Assembly: GCF_014199205.1 (NCBI RefSeq)
Contig: NZ_JACIJD010000019.1
Span: forward strand, 1-64,000
Source: Muricoccus pecuniae
Lineage (GTDB): Bacteria; Pseudomonadota; Alphaproteobacteria; Acetobacterales; Acetobacteraceae
Direction: 5' to 3'
DNA: 64,000 nucleotides
Numbering within the stretch: the stretch's first letter is position 1; each line of letters starts with the position of its first letter. The translations under genes and the position numbers were made by a program. This document shows, piece after piece, positions 52,429-60,962 of this stretch. The notes below the pieces were generated by a model. It saw only the letters and a list, made by a program, of their open reading frames with translations. It was not told the origin of the DNA and did no database searches.

Positions 52429-53126
52429 GGCGCCGCCCGGTCCAGCCCGAAGCCTTCCCGCAGCCCAAGCCACCCGGGCGGGGTGACCTCCACCGCCCGC
52501 GATCCCGGCACGCGCCGGACCCAGTTCATCTCGACCAGCCGCCGGCACAGGGCCGCGCCGAGCGACCCGGCCAGGTGCGGGCGGCGCTCGCTCCAGTCGA
52601 GGCAGGGACGGCAGAAGGGGCGGCCGGCGCGGCCGGGGACCGCGATGCCGAGCGAGGCGAGGAAGATCTCGCCCGATCCGGTCAGCGCCCCGCCATCCTC
52701 GCCGAGCCGCAGATGGCCGCGCGCGACCATCGAATCCGCCATCCCCACCGCGAGCCTACCGGCGAGGTGGTCGTAGCAGGTCCGGGCCTCGCGCAGCGCC
52801 GCCTCGCGCGGGCCGGTGCGCGGCGGACTGCCAGCGGAGGGGCGGTGTTGCGCGGCGGAGAGCGCCATCAGACCCTCCAGCACCCGCGCGACCTCGGGCG
52901 AGGCGAGGCGGTGATAGCGGTGGCGGCCCTGGCGCTCCTGCGCCAGCAGCCCGGCCTCCAGCAGCCGCGCGAGATGGCCGCTCGCCGTGCTCGGCGCCAC
53001 CCCGGCGACCCGCGCCAGCTCCCCCGCTGTCAGGGCGCGGCCGTCCATCAGCGCGGCGAGCATGCCCAGCCGGGCAGGGTCGCCCAGGGCGGCGGCGGTC
53101 TCGGCGAGGGCGGCGGTGCTGGCCAT
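52395..53126 (-). CDS. ArsR-family transcriptional regulator
   Basis: 243 residues from ATG 53126. N-terminal winged helix (ALGDPARLGMLAALMDG, VAGVAPSTASGHLARLLEAGLL, GRHRYHRL); a C-terminal domain of about 130 residues with CRPCLDWSERRPHLAG is longer than in metal sensors and typical of a larger ArsR subgroup. Divergent from the exporter at 53233, which it probably controls. Confidence 0.82.
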   Translation of the reverse strand: MASTAALAETAAALGDPARLGMLAALMDGRALTAGELARVAGVAPSTASGHLARLLEAGLLAQERQGRHRYHRLASPEVARVLEGLMALSAAQHRPSAGSPPRTGPREAALREARTCYDHLAGRLAVGMADSMVARGHLRLGEDGGALTGSGEIFLASLGIAVPGRAGRPFCRPCLDWSERRPHLAGSLGAALCRRLVEMNWVRRVPGSRAVEVTPPGWLGLREGFGLDRAAPYPSARISGAR

Positions 53127-53232
53127 GCCCACCGGATACCGCGCCCGCCACCGCCCATGCTACGGCCGGGAGCGAAGCATCCGGCGGCGTCGGACGCCGA
53201 GAATGAGCGCCCATGACGGAGGGGACCTGAAC

Positions 53233-53976
53233 ATGGACGCCGCGCTGATCGCCGCGATCGCCGCCACCTTCACCCTGGCGGGCTTCGTGAAGGGGGTGAT
53301 CGGACTGGGGCTTCCCACCATCGCCATGGGGCTGCTCGGCTCCCTCATGCCGCCCGCCGAGGCGGCGGCGCTGCTGGTGATCCCCTCCGTCGTCACGAAT
53401 ATCCTGCAGATGACCGGCGGTCCGGGGCTTGGGGCGCTGCTGCGCCGCCTCTGGCCGATGCTGGCGGGGGTGGTGGCCGGGAGCCTGGCCGGGGCGGGGC
53501 TGCTCGCCCGGGCGAACGGGCCGGCGGCGATGGCGGGGCTGGGCGCGGCGCTCGTTGCCTATGCCGTGTTCGGCCTGCTGCCGCGCAAGCCGCCCCGCCT
53601 GCCGCCGCGGCACGAGGCCTGGGCCGGGCCGCTGGCCGGGGCGGCGACGGGGCTGGTGACGGGGGCCACGGGGGTCTTCGTCATCCCCGCCGTGCCCTAT
53701 CTCGGCGCGCTCGGCCTCTCGCGGGACGAGCTGGTCCAGGCGCTCGGCCTCTCCTTCACCGTCTCGACCCTCGCCCTCGCCGCGGCGCTCGGCGGTGCCG
53801 GGGTGTTCAATGCGGGGCTGGCCTGGGGCTCGGCCCTCGCCCTCGCGCCGGCGCTGGCCGGGATGGGGCTGGGCAACGCGCTGCGCCGGCGCGTCTCGCC
53901 CGAGGTGTTCCGGCGCTGGTTCTTCCTCGGGCTGCTGGCGCTCGGCGCGCAGCTCCTGGCGCGCGGCCTCGCCTAG
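53233..53976 (+). CDS. TauE/SafE family membrane permease
   Basis: 247 residues, seven to eight membrane segments. GFVKGVIGLGLPTIAMGLLG and GAATGLVTGATGVFVIP are the two repeat signatures of sulfite/sulfonate exporters. Translation from ATG 53233; regulated probably by the adjacent ArsR protein. Substrate not known. Confidence 0.87.
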   Translation: MDAALIAAIAATFTLAGFVKGVIGLGLPTIAMGLLGSLMPPAEAAALLVIPSVVTNILQMTGGPGLGALLRRLWPMLAGVVAGSLAGAGLLARANGPAAMAGLGAALVAYAVFGLLPRKPPRLPPRHEAWAGPLAGAATGLVTGATGVFVIPAVPYLGALGLSRDELVQALGLSFTVSTLALAAALGGAGVFNAGLAWGSALALAPALAGMGLGNALRRRVSPEVFRRWFFLGLLALGAQLLARGLA

Positions 53977-54083
53977 CGATCCGTGCCTCCTCGCAAACTT
54001 GGCTACCGCGGGCACCCTCCGCCCCCGTCCCGCGTTGTTGGGGCTGACGGCGCGCCCGGTGCACCGCAGAGGAGAAGCCACCC

Positions 54084-54317
54084 ATGGACGACACCAAGCC
54101 CTCCCCCGAGACCAAGCCCGTGACCGACAACTGGGACGAGGCCGCCCGGAAGAGCGAGCAGGCCTGGAACACGGAGACCGACAAGACCGGGAGCGTGCCC
54201 GATCAGGCGATGGAGGACACGATGCAGCGGACCGAGGAGGGCTACGGCTCGGGCAAGGACGGCGTCGATCCCGGGAAGGACGACGACGGCCGCACGCCCG
54301 CCCACGCCGCTCGCTGA
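54084..54317 (+). CDS. Small hydrophilic hypothetical protein
   Basis: 77 residues, very acidic and Asp/Lys/Thr-rich with no Cys (TDNWDEAARKSEQAW, GSGKDGVDPGKDDDG). Resembles intrinsically disordered stress-type proteins in composition. GAGGAG upstream of ATG 54084 supports translation. No family. Confidence 0.6.
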   Translation: MDDTKPSPETKPVTDNWDEAARKSEQAWNTETDKTGSVPDQAMEDTMQRTEEGYGSGKDGVDPGKDDDGRTPAHAAR

Positions 54318-54398
54318 GGCGGGCGGGGCCCCTTCGGCCGGGAGGGGCAGCCCTGACCAGGGCCGCCGCGATCCTGCCCGGGGCGGCGCCCGCCGTTC

Positions 54399-55544
54399 CT
54401 AGAGCGCCCGGAGCGCCGAGCAGACCTTGTCGAGCTGCGCCTCGGTCATCTCGGGAAAGACGGGCAGGCTCATCACCTCCCCGGCGGCGCGGGACGTCTC
54501 GGTGCAGGCCGCCGGCCCCAGGGCCACGCGGCCGCGATAGGCCGCCTGCTCATGGACGGGGACGGGGTAGTGGATGGCCGTCATCACCCCCTGGACGCGC
54601 AGCCGCTCCATCACCCCTTCACGGTCCGGCACGCGCAGGACGTACTGGTGGAAGACGTGCTCCACCCCCGGCGCGCGATGGGGCGGGGAGAAGGGACCGT
54701 CCGCCAGCGCGGCGTCATAGGCCGCGGCGATCTCCCGCCGGCGGGCATTGGACGCGTCCAGCAGGGGCAGGCGGACGCGCAGGATGGCGGCCTGGATCTC
54801 GTCCAGCCGGGTGTTCACCCCGGGCTCGTCCGAGATGTAGCGGCGGTGCCAGCCATACTGGCGGAGGGCGCCCATGCGCTTGGCCAGCGCCTCGTCGGGG
54901 GTCGCGGTGATGCCGGCATCGCCGAGGGCGCCGAGATTCTTCGTGGGATAGAGGCTGAACGCGGCCGCATCGCCGATGGTGCCCACCATGCGGCCATTGA
55001 TGCGCGCGCCATGCGCCTGGGCCACGTCCTCCACCACGGCGATCCCCGCCTCCCGGCAGGGGCCGAGGATGGCGTCCATGTCGCAGGGATGGCCGTAGAT
55101 ATGGACGGGAATCACGGCGCGGATGGGCGGCAGGCCCGGGGGCGGGTTGCGGATGACCTCCAGCAGCTCCGCAGGATCCATGCAGAAGGTGCGGGGATCG
55201 ATGTCGATGAGAACGGGCGTCGCCCCCACCATCTCGATCGCGGCAACGGTGGCCACGGCGGTGTGGGACACGGTCGCCACCGCGCAGCCCGGCCCGATGC
55301 CGAGGCCGCGGAGGATGAGGGCGATCGCGTCCGTGCCGTTGGCGCAGCCTACCGCATGCATCGCCGGCCCGCCGCCGGCCGAGAGCCAGGCGCCGTACTC
55401 CGCCTCGAAGGCGGCACCCTCCTGCCCCAGGATGTACCAGCCGCTGTTCAGCACCCGGCTGACGGCGGCGTCGATCGCCTCCTTCTGGGCGCGGTAGGAG
55501 GCGCCGAGATCGGCCTGGGGGACAGGGAGGTCCTGTGCGTTCAT
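54399..55544 (-). CDS. DegT/DnrJ/EryC1-type aminotransferase
   Basis: 381 residues, PLP enzyme that aminates keto-sugars. AVGCANGTDAIALILRGLGIG, VIPVHIYGHPCDM, VVEDVAQAHGA and SLYPTKNLGALGDAG (PLP Lys) are the family motifs. Probably paired with the epimerase gene that precedes it on the same strand 12 bp away, in synthesis of an amino sugar for surface polysaccharide. Confidence 0.9.
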   Translation of the reverse strand: MNAQDLPVPQADLGASYRAQKEAIDAAVSRVLNSGWYILGQEGAAFEAEYGAWLSAGGGPAMHAVGCANGTDAIALILRGLGIGPGCAVATVSHTAVATVAAIEMVGATPVLIDIDPRTFCMDPAELLEVIRNPPPGLPPIRAVIPVHIYGHPCDMDAILGPCREAGIAVVEDVAQAHGARINGRMVGTIGDAAAFSLYPTKNLGALGDAGITATPDEALAKRMGALRQYGWHRRYISDEPGVNTRLDEIQAAILRVRLPLLDASNARRREIAAAYDAALADGPFSPPHRAPGVEHVFHQYVLRVPDREGVMERLRVQGVMTAIHYPVPVHEQAAYRGRVALGPAACTETSRAAGEVMSLPVFPEMTEAQLDKVCSALRAL

Positions 55545-55556
55545 CGAGGTTTTTCC

Positions 55557-56558
55557 TCAGGTCTCGTCGGAGAGATAGGCGGGGAGGCGCGGACGGAACC
55601 AGTCCACCGTCCGGCGCAGCCCTTCCGGCAGGGTGATGCGGGGAGCCCAGCCCGTGAGCGCGCGGAAGGCGCGGTCGTCGGCGTGGTAGGAGCCGATGTC
55701 GATGGCGGCGCGCTCGGCCGGGAAGCTGCGGAGAACGTAGCCGCCCTCCCCCGCCGCGGCCACCATGGCGTCGCCGAGGTCCTTCAGGCTGATCGGGGCG
55801 TCGCCGCCGAGGTTGAAGGCGCGGCCCGCCGCGTCCGCCGGCTTCGTGGCCAGGGCCTCGGCCGCGGCGAGGAAGGCGGCAACGACATCCTCGACATAGG
55901 AGAAGTCGCGGAGCTGCTCCCCGCCCCAGACCTCGAAGGGCGCGCCCTCCAGCACCCGGCGGACCCAGATTCCGAGGAAGGTCTGGCGCGCATCCATCAC
56001 CCGCATGCGCGGGCCGTAGCAGTTGGTCAGCCGAAGGGCGGTGACGGGGCGGCCATGGACGCGGTTCTCCAGCAGCCAGTACTGCTCGGCGGCGAACTTG
56101 GAGACGCCGTTGGCGTCCGGCGGCACGATCGGATGCGCCTCCGGCACCGGAAGCACCTGCGGGCGGCCATAGAACTGGCGGGTCGATGCATGGACCACCC
56201 GCGCCGCGGGGGCGCCCTGGCGCAGCGCCGCGATCAGCCGGAGCTGGGCGTGGCCGTTGATGGCGAGGTCCGTGAAGGGATCGGCCATGCTGCCGGCATG
56301 GCTCGTCTGCCCCGCCATGTTGAACAGGGCGTCGATCCCCTCGACGAGCGGCGGCAGGTCCGCGTCCCGCAGGTCGGCCTCCACCAGCCGCGCGCCGCTC
56401 CCCTCCAGATTGGCCCGCCGCGCGCCGGTTCCGGGCAGCAGCGCGTCCAGCGCCACCACCTCCGCCCCTGCCGCGCCGAGCGCCTGGCACAGCGCCGAGC
56501 CGAGGAACCCCGCCCCGCCCGTGACGAGCACGCGTTTCCCGCGCCAGCTCCCAGTCAT
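55557..56558 (-). CDS. NAD-dependent sugar epimerase/dehydratase
   Basis: 333 residues, extended SDR. VLVTGGAGFLGSALC binds NAD; LFNMAGQTSH; and NGVSKFAAEQYWLLE, where Asn replaces the usual Tyr of YxxxK as in a known subgroup with DxNGxxK. ALRLTNCYGPRMRV and RDFSYVEDVV complete it. ATG 56558 chosen; an in-frame upstream start adds eight residues. Confidence 0.88.
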   Translation of the reverse strand: MTGSWRGKRVLVTGGAGFLGSALCQALGAAGAEVVALDALLPGTGARRANLEGSGARLVEADLRDADLPPLVEGIDALFNMAGQTSHAGSMADPFTDLAINGHAQLRLIAALRQGAPAARVVHASTRQFYGRPQVLPVPEAHPIVPPDANGVSKFAAEQYWLLENRVHGRPVTALRLTNCYGPRMRVMDARQTFLGIWVRRVLEGAPFEVWGGEQLRDFSYVEDVVAAFLAAAEALATKPADAAGRAFNLGGDAPISLKDLGDAMVAAAGEGGYVLRSFPAERAAIDIGSYHADDRAFRALTGWAPRITLPEGLRRTVDWFRPRLPAYLSDET

Positions 56559-56676
56559 TCGATCACCCCATCCCGGCACCACGACCGGTGCCGCGCCCCC
56601 ATACCCAGCCTCCGATTAACGAAAGGCCGAAGGAGGACGGAATTGCGGCACCTGCCGGGCGCTGTCCAGGGGGAGG

Positions 56677-57612
56677 CTACTCCTCCTGGTCCCGCGCGCG
56701 GTCGTCCTTGGCGGAGAGCCGGTTGCGGGTGATCTCGTAGAAGCCGAAGAGCAGGAGGATCTGCCCCGCCAGCACCTCCACCGCGGCGAGCAGCCGGGCG
56801 CCGTCATCCGTCGGCCAGATGTCGCCGTAGCCGACGGTGGAGATCGTCACGACGGAGAAATGCAGCGCGTCGCGGAAGCCGAGGTCGATCGGCCCGTCCG
56901 GCCCGGCGAAGAGGCGCCCGCGCGAGACGCCGTCCGCCACGCGGTAGAGGCAGGCGAAGACGACGGTGATGAGGGAGAAGAGCGCGGCATAGGCGGCGAT
57001 GGGCACGACGAGCGATACGGCCCGGCCGCCGATCGCATCCATCAGCTGGGCGATGTCCACCAGCAGCCGCACCAGCTCGCGCACCGCCCGCGCCGCCAGG
57101 ACGCCGATGAGCGCGCAGCCCGCCACCAGCGCCACGCCCTGCCAGGCCGCGCCGAGCCGGTTCGCGGGCAGGGAGAGGCAGGCCGTGCCGAGCACCGCCA
57201 TCATCAGGAGGAACTTGCCGATGCGGCGGAGATGCTCCTCGTCCGGGATCTCGCCCTCCTCCACGATGCGGCGCAGCCCCTCGCGCCGCCGGATCACGGC
57301 AGCGAGGAAGGCGAAGACCGGCAGGATGAAGGCGCCCCCCAGCACCGCGTCCGACACGTCGGGGAAGGCCGAGCGGCCGATCACCGTGAAGAGGGCAGCA
57401 TAGGTCGCGAAGCCGACCCCCGTGCCGAGGGCGAAGTCCAGCCCGCGCGGGAAGAGGCGGAACAGCACGCCGAAGCCGAGCGCCGCGGCGAAGAGCACGG
57501 CGCCCGAGAGCCAGGGCCCGTCATCCCCCACCCCCGCCGCGACGAGGACGCCGAGCCCCATCGTGGCCAGGAAGGGCCGCCGCCAGGCCGGCTGTTCCCA
57601 GAAATGGATCAT
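56677..57612 (-). CDS. Potassium channel-like membrane protein
   Basis: 311 residues with about eight hydrophobic segments. The C-terminal pore has SVVTISTVGYGDIWPTDDG, the K+ selectivity filter TVGYGD, followed by one membrane helix. The N-terminal five or six segments do not match a voltage sensor. Cotranscribed with the RidA gene, whose stop lies 10 bp before its start. Confidence 0.85.
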   Translation of the reverse strand: MIHFWEQPAWRRPFLATMGLGVLVAAGVGDDGPWLSGAVLFAAALGFGVLFRLFPRGLDFALGTGVGFATYAALFTVIGRSAFPDVSDAVLGGAFILPVFAFLAAVIRRREGLRRIVEEGEIPDEEHLRRIGKFLLMMAVLGTACLSLPANRLGAAWQGVALVAGCALIGVLAARAVRELVRLLVDIAQLMDAIGGRAVSLVVPIAAYAALFSLITVVFACLYRVADGVSRGRLFAGPDGPIDLGFRDALHFSVVTISTVGYGDIWPTDDGARLLAAVEVLAGQILLLFGFYEITRNRLSAKDDRARDQEE

Positions 57613-57622
57613 CGGGAGGCGG

Positions 57623-57973
57623 TCACGGCGCGCGGGCGATGCCGGTGATCTCGACCTTCCAGGCCGGGTTCACCAGCGGCGCCTGGATCGTCATGCGCGC
57701 GGGCTTGGCCGATGGGTCCAGCCAGGCGTCCCAGGCGCGGTTCATCGCCGGGGCGTCCGCGATGTCGGCCAGCACCACCTGCACCTGGAGCAGGGCGCGC
57801 TTGTCCGTCCCGGCCTCGGCCAGCAGCGCGTCGATCTGGGCGAGGATGTCGGCGGTCTGCCCCTCCGCGTCCAGCGTGGCGTCGTCCGCCACCTGGCCGG
57901 CCAGGAAGACGAAGCCACCCGACACGACCGCGCCGCTCAGGCGCTCCTCCTCCGCCAGGCGCCGGATGTCCAT
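57623..57973 (-). CDS. RidA/YjgF-family protein
   Basis: 116 residues. SGGFVFLAGQVADDA, ILAQIDALLAEAGTDK and MNRAWDAWLDPSAKPARMTIQA are RidA landmarks; the strictly conserved Arg of imine deaminases may be Arg93 (PARMT). Removes reactive enamines or acts on related carbonyl compounds. Confidence 0.85.
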   Translation of the reverse strand: MDIRRLAEEERLSGAVVSGGFVFLAGQVADDATLDAEGQTADILAQIDALLAEAGTDKRALLQVQVVLADIADAPAMNRAWDAWLDPSAKPARMTIQAPLVNPAWKVEITGIARAP

Positions 57974-58065
57974 GCGCGATCCCTCCTCGCTGATCCTTCC
58001 AGAAACTGCACCCGCCGCGCGCCGAGGCAAGGGGGCCCTGCCCGCCGGGCCGCTCCGGGCGGGCC

Positions 58066-58284
58066 TCAGCTCACCGGCGCGCCGTCCCCCCCGGCCTCCT
58101 GCCGGTAGCCGACGCGGACGCCGTTGGCCGGGGCGCGGTCGACCTGCGGGCTCAGCCCGTGCCGCCGGCCCACCGCCTCCGCGGCCGCGGCGATGTCGTC
58201 CTTCTCGCCCTCGCTGCAGGTGATGGTCACCGTGCCCCGCGCCGCCACGGCCCGCTCCAGCTGGTCGTCCCACTTCGTCGCCAT
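58066..58284 (-). CDS. Small hypothetical protein
   Basis: 72 residues, beginning MATKWDDQLERAVAARGTV. Alternating strand and helix with one Cys (TITCSEGEKDD). No known domain seen. Intergenic space of 219 bp upstream may contain a promoter shared with UPF0114. Confidence 0.5.
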   Translation of the reverse strand: MATKWDDQLERAVAARGTVTITCSEGEKDDIAAAAEAVGRRHGLSPQVDRAPANGVRVGYRQEAGGDGAPVS

Positions 58285-58503
58285 CGCCTGTCCTTCCCTG
58301 CATCGCGCCTCACGGGGGCCTGGCGCCGCGCCTTGCGCGCGGAACCGGTGTCGCGCCCTGCGGCGCGAAACCAGGGCCACGCCGCGCGCGACGGGTCCTT
58401 TCCAGGCCACCCGCACGCCCGGTGAACGCGAGGGAGGGCCGAAAGGCCATGCGGCGCGTTGTGCATCCCGGGCGGCCCGGAGGCGGCCCGGGGAGAGAGG
58501 CGG

Positions 58504-59103
58504 ATGGGCGACCTGCTGAACAAGACGATCCTGGCGAGCCGCTACGTGCTGGCGGTCTTCTATCTCGGCCTCGCGGCCGCGCTCGCCATCTATGCCGTGA
58601 AGTTCGCGACGAAGGTCTGGGAGTTCGGGGCGAAGGTCCTGTTCTCGGACGACCACGACAACCTTCTCGCCATCCTATACCTCCTGGATTCGGCACTGGT
58701 CGCGGCGCTGGTCGTCACCGTCGCCCTCTCCTCCTGGGATTCGCTCGTCTCCCGCCTCAAGGCCGATGCCGAGCGGGAGAACATGAGCTGGGTGGCGAAG
58801 GTCGATCCGGGCAACCTGAAGATCAAGCTCGCGACGGCGCTCGTCGCCATCTCCGGCATCAACCTCCTCCAGCTCTTCCTCGATATCCGGGAGACGGAGG
58901 ACCGCGTGCTCGGCTGGGCGCTGGCCATCCACGGCGCCTTCCTCCTCGGCGTGCTCGCCCTCGCCATCGCCGACCGGCTGGAGGGCACGCCCGAAGGCAA
59001 GCCGACGGCCGAGACGCCGACGGGGCAGAAGACCGGCGCGCTTCCCGGGCGGAAGCAGCGGATCGAGACCGGGCCGGATCGCCCGCCCGCCCGCGAGCCC
59101 TGA
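58504..59103 (+). CDS. UPF0114/YqhA family membrane protein
   Basis: 199 residues from ATG 58504, with AGAGAGGCGG just upstream. Four membrane segments; SRYVLAVFYLGLAAALAIY and LLDSALVAALVVTVALSSWDS are typical of UPF0114. NLKIKLATALVAISGINLLQLF marks the third helix. The C-terminal 30 residues are hydrophilic. Function unknown. Confidence 0.85.
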   Translation: MGDLLNKTILASRYVLAVFYLGLAAALAIYAVKFATKVWEFGAKVLFSDDHDNLLAILYLLDSALVAALVVTVALSSWDSLVSRLKADAERENMSWVAKVDPGNLKIKLATALVAISGINLLQLFLDIRETEDRVLGWALAIHGAFLLGVLALAIADRLEGTPEGKPTAETPTGQKTGALPGRKQRIETGPDRPPAREP

Positions 59104-59120
59104 GGGCCGGGCGCGCCCCC

Positions 59121-59990
59121 CTACCCCGCCAGGTGCCGCCGCCGGAAGAGGCGGGCGAGCACCCCGTCCACTGGACCGGCGAGCACCGAGACGATCCAGG
59201 CAGCCCCGGCCGAGAGCACCACCGCCGGGCCTGTCGGCACGTCCAGGTGGTAGGAAACGAGGATGCCGGTGACGGAGGAGAGGATCGCGACGAGGGAGGC
59301 GGCATAGGCCATCCCTCCCACCCCCCGTGCCCAGTGGCGGGAGGCGACGGCGGGCAGCATCATCAGCCCCACCGCCATCATCGTGCCCATCGCCTGGAAG
59401 GCGGCGAGCACGTTCAGCACCACCAGCGCCATGAAGAGCATGTGCCAGGCCCCGCCCCGCGCGCCCTCGGCCGCGGCGAAGGAGGGGTCGAAGCACTCCA
59501 GCACGAGCGGCCGCCAGGCGAGAGAGAGGGCGAGCAGGGTGAGGGTCGCCACCCCCGCCATCATCAGCAGCGCCGGGTCGTCCACCCCGAGCACGCTGCC
59601 GAAGAGAAGATGGGTCAGCTCCACCGACCCCGCCGAGGCCGAGACCATGGTCACGCCGAGGGCGAGGGCGACGAGGTAGAGGGCGGCGAGCGCCGAATCC
59701 TCCCGCCCCCCCGTCGCGCGGGAGAGCGCCCCGGCGCCGAGCGTGACGGCCAGTCCCGCCACCAGCCCGCCGAGCGACATGGCCGTGACCGAGAGCCCGG
59801 CGAGGATGAAGCCCGCCGCCACCCCGGGCAGGATGCCGTGGGCGAGCACGTCGGCCGTCAGGCTCATCCGCCGGAGCATGAGGAACACGCCGAGCGGCGG
59901 CGCCGCGACCGAGAGGACGAGGCAGCCCACCAGGGCGCGCCGGAGAAAGCCGAACTCGGCGAAGGGCGCGATCAGGAGGTCGTAGGGCAA
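59121..59990 (-). CDS. znuB: Zinc/manganese ABC transporter permease
   Basis: 289 residues, about eight membrane helices. ABC-3 family: GCLVLSVAAPPLGVFLMLRR and MSLTADVLAHGILPGVAAGF carry the coupling region, and VGLMMLPAVASR the later motif. Behind znuC with only four bases between. Zinc specificity is inferred from the operator-like site at 60875. Confidence 0.88.
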   Translation of the reverse strand: MPYDLLIAPFAEFGFLRRALVGCLVLSVAAPPLGVFLMLRRMSLTADVLAHGILPGVAAGFILAGLSVTAMSLGGLVAGLAVTLGAGALSRATGGREDSALAALYLVALALGVTMVSASAGSVELTHLLFGSVLGVDDPALLMMAGVATLTLLALSLAWRPLVLECFDPSFAAAEGARGGAWHMLFMALVVLNVLAAFQAMGTMMAVGLMMLPAVASRHWARGVGGMAYAASLVAILSSVTGILVSYHLDVPTGPAVVLSAGAAWIVSVLAGPVDGVLARLFRRRHLAG

Positions 59991-59994
59991 GGGA

Positions 59995-60726
59995 TCAGGC
60001 GGCGCGGCCGCAGGCGCCGGCGGAGGCGTCCCATCCCTCGGCCATCATCCGGGCGCGCAGGCGGTTGGAGGCGGCCAGCGCCGCCTCGGTGCCGCCCCAG
60101 GCCACGGGATCGCGGGCGAGGAGGAGGGTCTCGGGGAACTCGCGCCGCACCAACTCCAGGTCGTGCAGCACCGCCACCACCGTGCGGCCCTGCCCGTGCC
60201 ACTCCCGCACGAGGCGCAGCAGGTCGGCGGCGGTGCGGGTGTCCACGGCGTTGAAGGGCTCGTCCAGCAGGATGACCGGCGCGTCCTGCACCAGCAGCCG
60301 CGCGAAGAGCAGGCGCTGGAACTGCCCGGCGGAGAGGCTGCCCACGGGGCGGCGCGCGAAGCCGGCCAAGCCCACCGCCTCCAGCGCCGCCTCCGCCTCC
60401 GCCCGCCCGGCGGGGGCGACGGAGCGGAAGGCGCCGAGGCGCCGCCAGTGGCCGAGCATCGCGACATCGAGGCAGGAGATGGGGAAGCTCCGGTCCAGCG
60501 CCGACATCTGCGGCAGCAGGGCGATGCGCCCGGCCGGGCACTCGATGCGCCCCTCGTCCACGGGGTGCAGCCCGGCGATCGCCCGCAGCAGCGTCGTCTT
60601 CCCCGCCCCGTTCGGCCCGACGATGGCCGTCAGGCTTCCCGCCTCGAAGGCGCCGCTGAGATGGTGCACCGCGGGGTGGCGGTCATGCGAGAGCGTGACG
60701 CCGTGCAGCCGGATCGCGTCGCTCAT
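59995..60726 (-). CDS. znuC: Zinc ABC transporter ATP-binding protein
   Basis: 243 residues from ATG 60726. Walker A GPNGAGKTTLL, signature SLSAGQFQRLLFARLL (SAGQ instead of SGGQ), Walker B VILLDEPFNAVD and switch His in VLHDL. Energises ZnuB. No znuA binding-protein gene is in the window. Confidence 0.9.
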   Translation of the reverse strand: MSDAIRLHGVTLSHDRHPAVHHLSGAFEAGSLTAIVGPNGAGKTTLLRAIAGLHPVDEGRIECPAGRIALLPQMSALDRSFPISCLDVAMLGHWRRLGAFRSVAPAGRAEAEAALEAVGLAGFARRPVGSLSAGQFQRLLFARLLVQDAPVILLDEPFNAVDTRTAADLLRLVREWHGQGRTVVAVLHDLELVRREFPETLLLARDPVAWGGTEAALAASNRLRARMMAEGWDASAGACGRAA

Positions 60727-60740
60727 GCCGGGGGACCCCT

Positions 60741-60872
60741 TCATGCCGAGAGCGCCCAGAGCACGGCTGCCCAGAGCAGGGCCGAGACGGCCAGGGCCCA
60801 GCCCAGCCGGGTCAGGGCGCCGGCCGAGAGGTCCAGGGGGTCCCGAAGGAGAAGAGGGGGGCGGAGGCGCAT
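60741..60872 (-). CDS. Small membrane protein upstream of znuC
   Basis: 43 residues: basic start (MRLRPPLLLRDPLDLSAGAL) and one membrane helix (LGWALAVSALLWAAVLWALSA). Fifteen bases from znuC. The Zur-like palindrome lies 3 bp upstream of the ATG, leaving no room for a ribosome site, so it may be translated leaderless or from another start. Real coding is likely but unproved. Confidence 0.5.
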   Translation of the reverse strand: MRLRPPLLLRDPLDLSAGALTRLGWALAVSALLWAAVLWALSA

Positions 60873-60874
60873 CG

Positions 60875-60889
60875 TGTTACGACATAACA
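60875..60889. promoter_or_regulatory. Zur/Fur-like box
   Basis: TGTTACGACATAACA, with arms TGTTA and TAACA separated by five bases, resembles zinc-uptake-regulator boxes (A/T-rich palindromes containing GTTAT/ATAAC). Placed before the small membrane protein and znuCB, and about 75 bp from the divergent DUF445 gene. Confidence 0.55.
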
Positions 60890-60962
60890 TACGCCCGCCC
60901 TCGCCGCGCTTCAACGCCCCAGCCCTGGAGAAGCCGCGCGCGGATCGCCACTCTCCCCCGCG

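Noticed and set aside
55557-56558. Loss of catalytic Tyr in the epimerase
   Set aside because: The DxNG-x-x-K variant is a normal subgroup feature, so I do not read it as inactivation.
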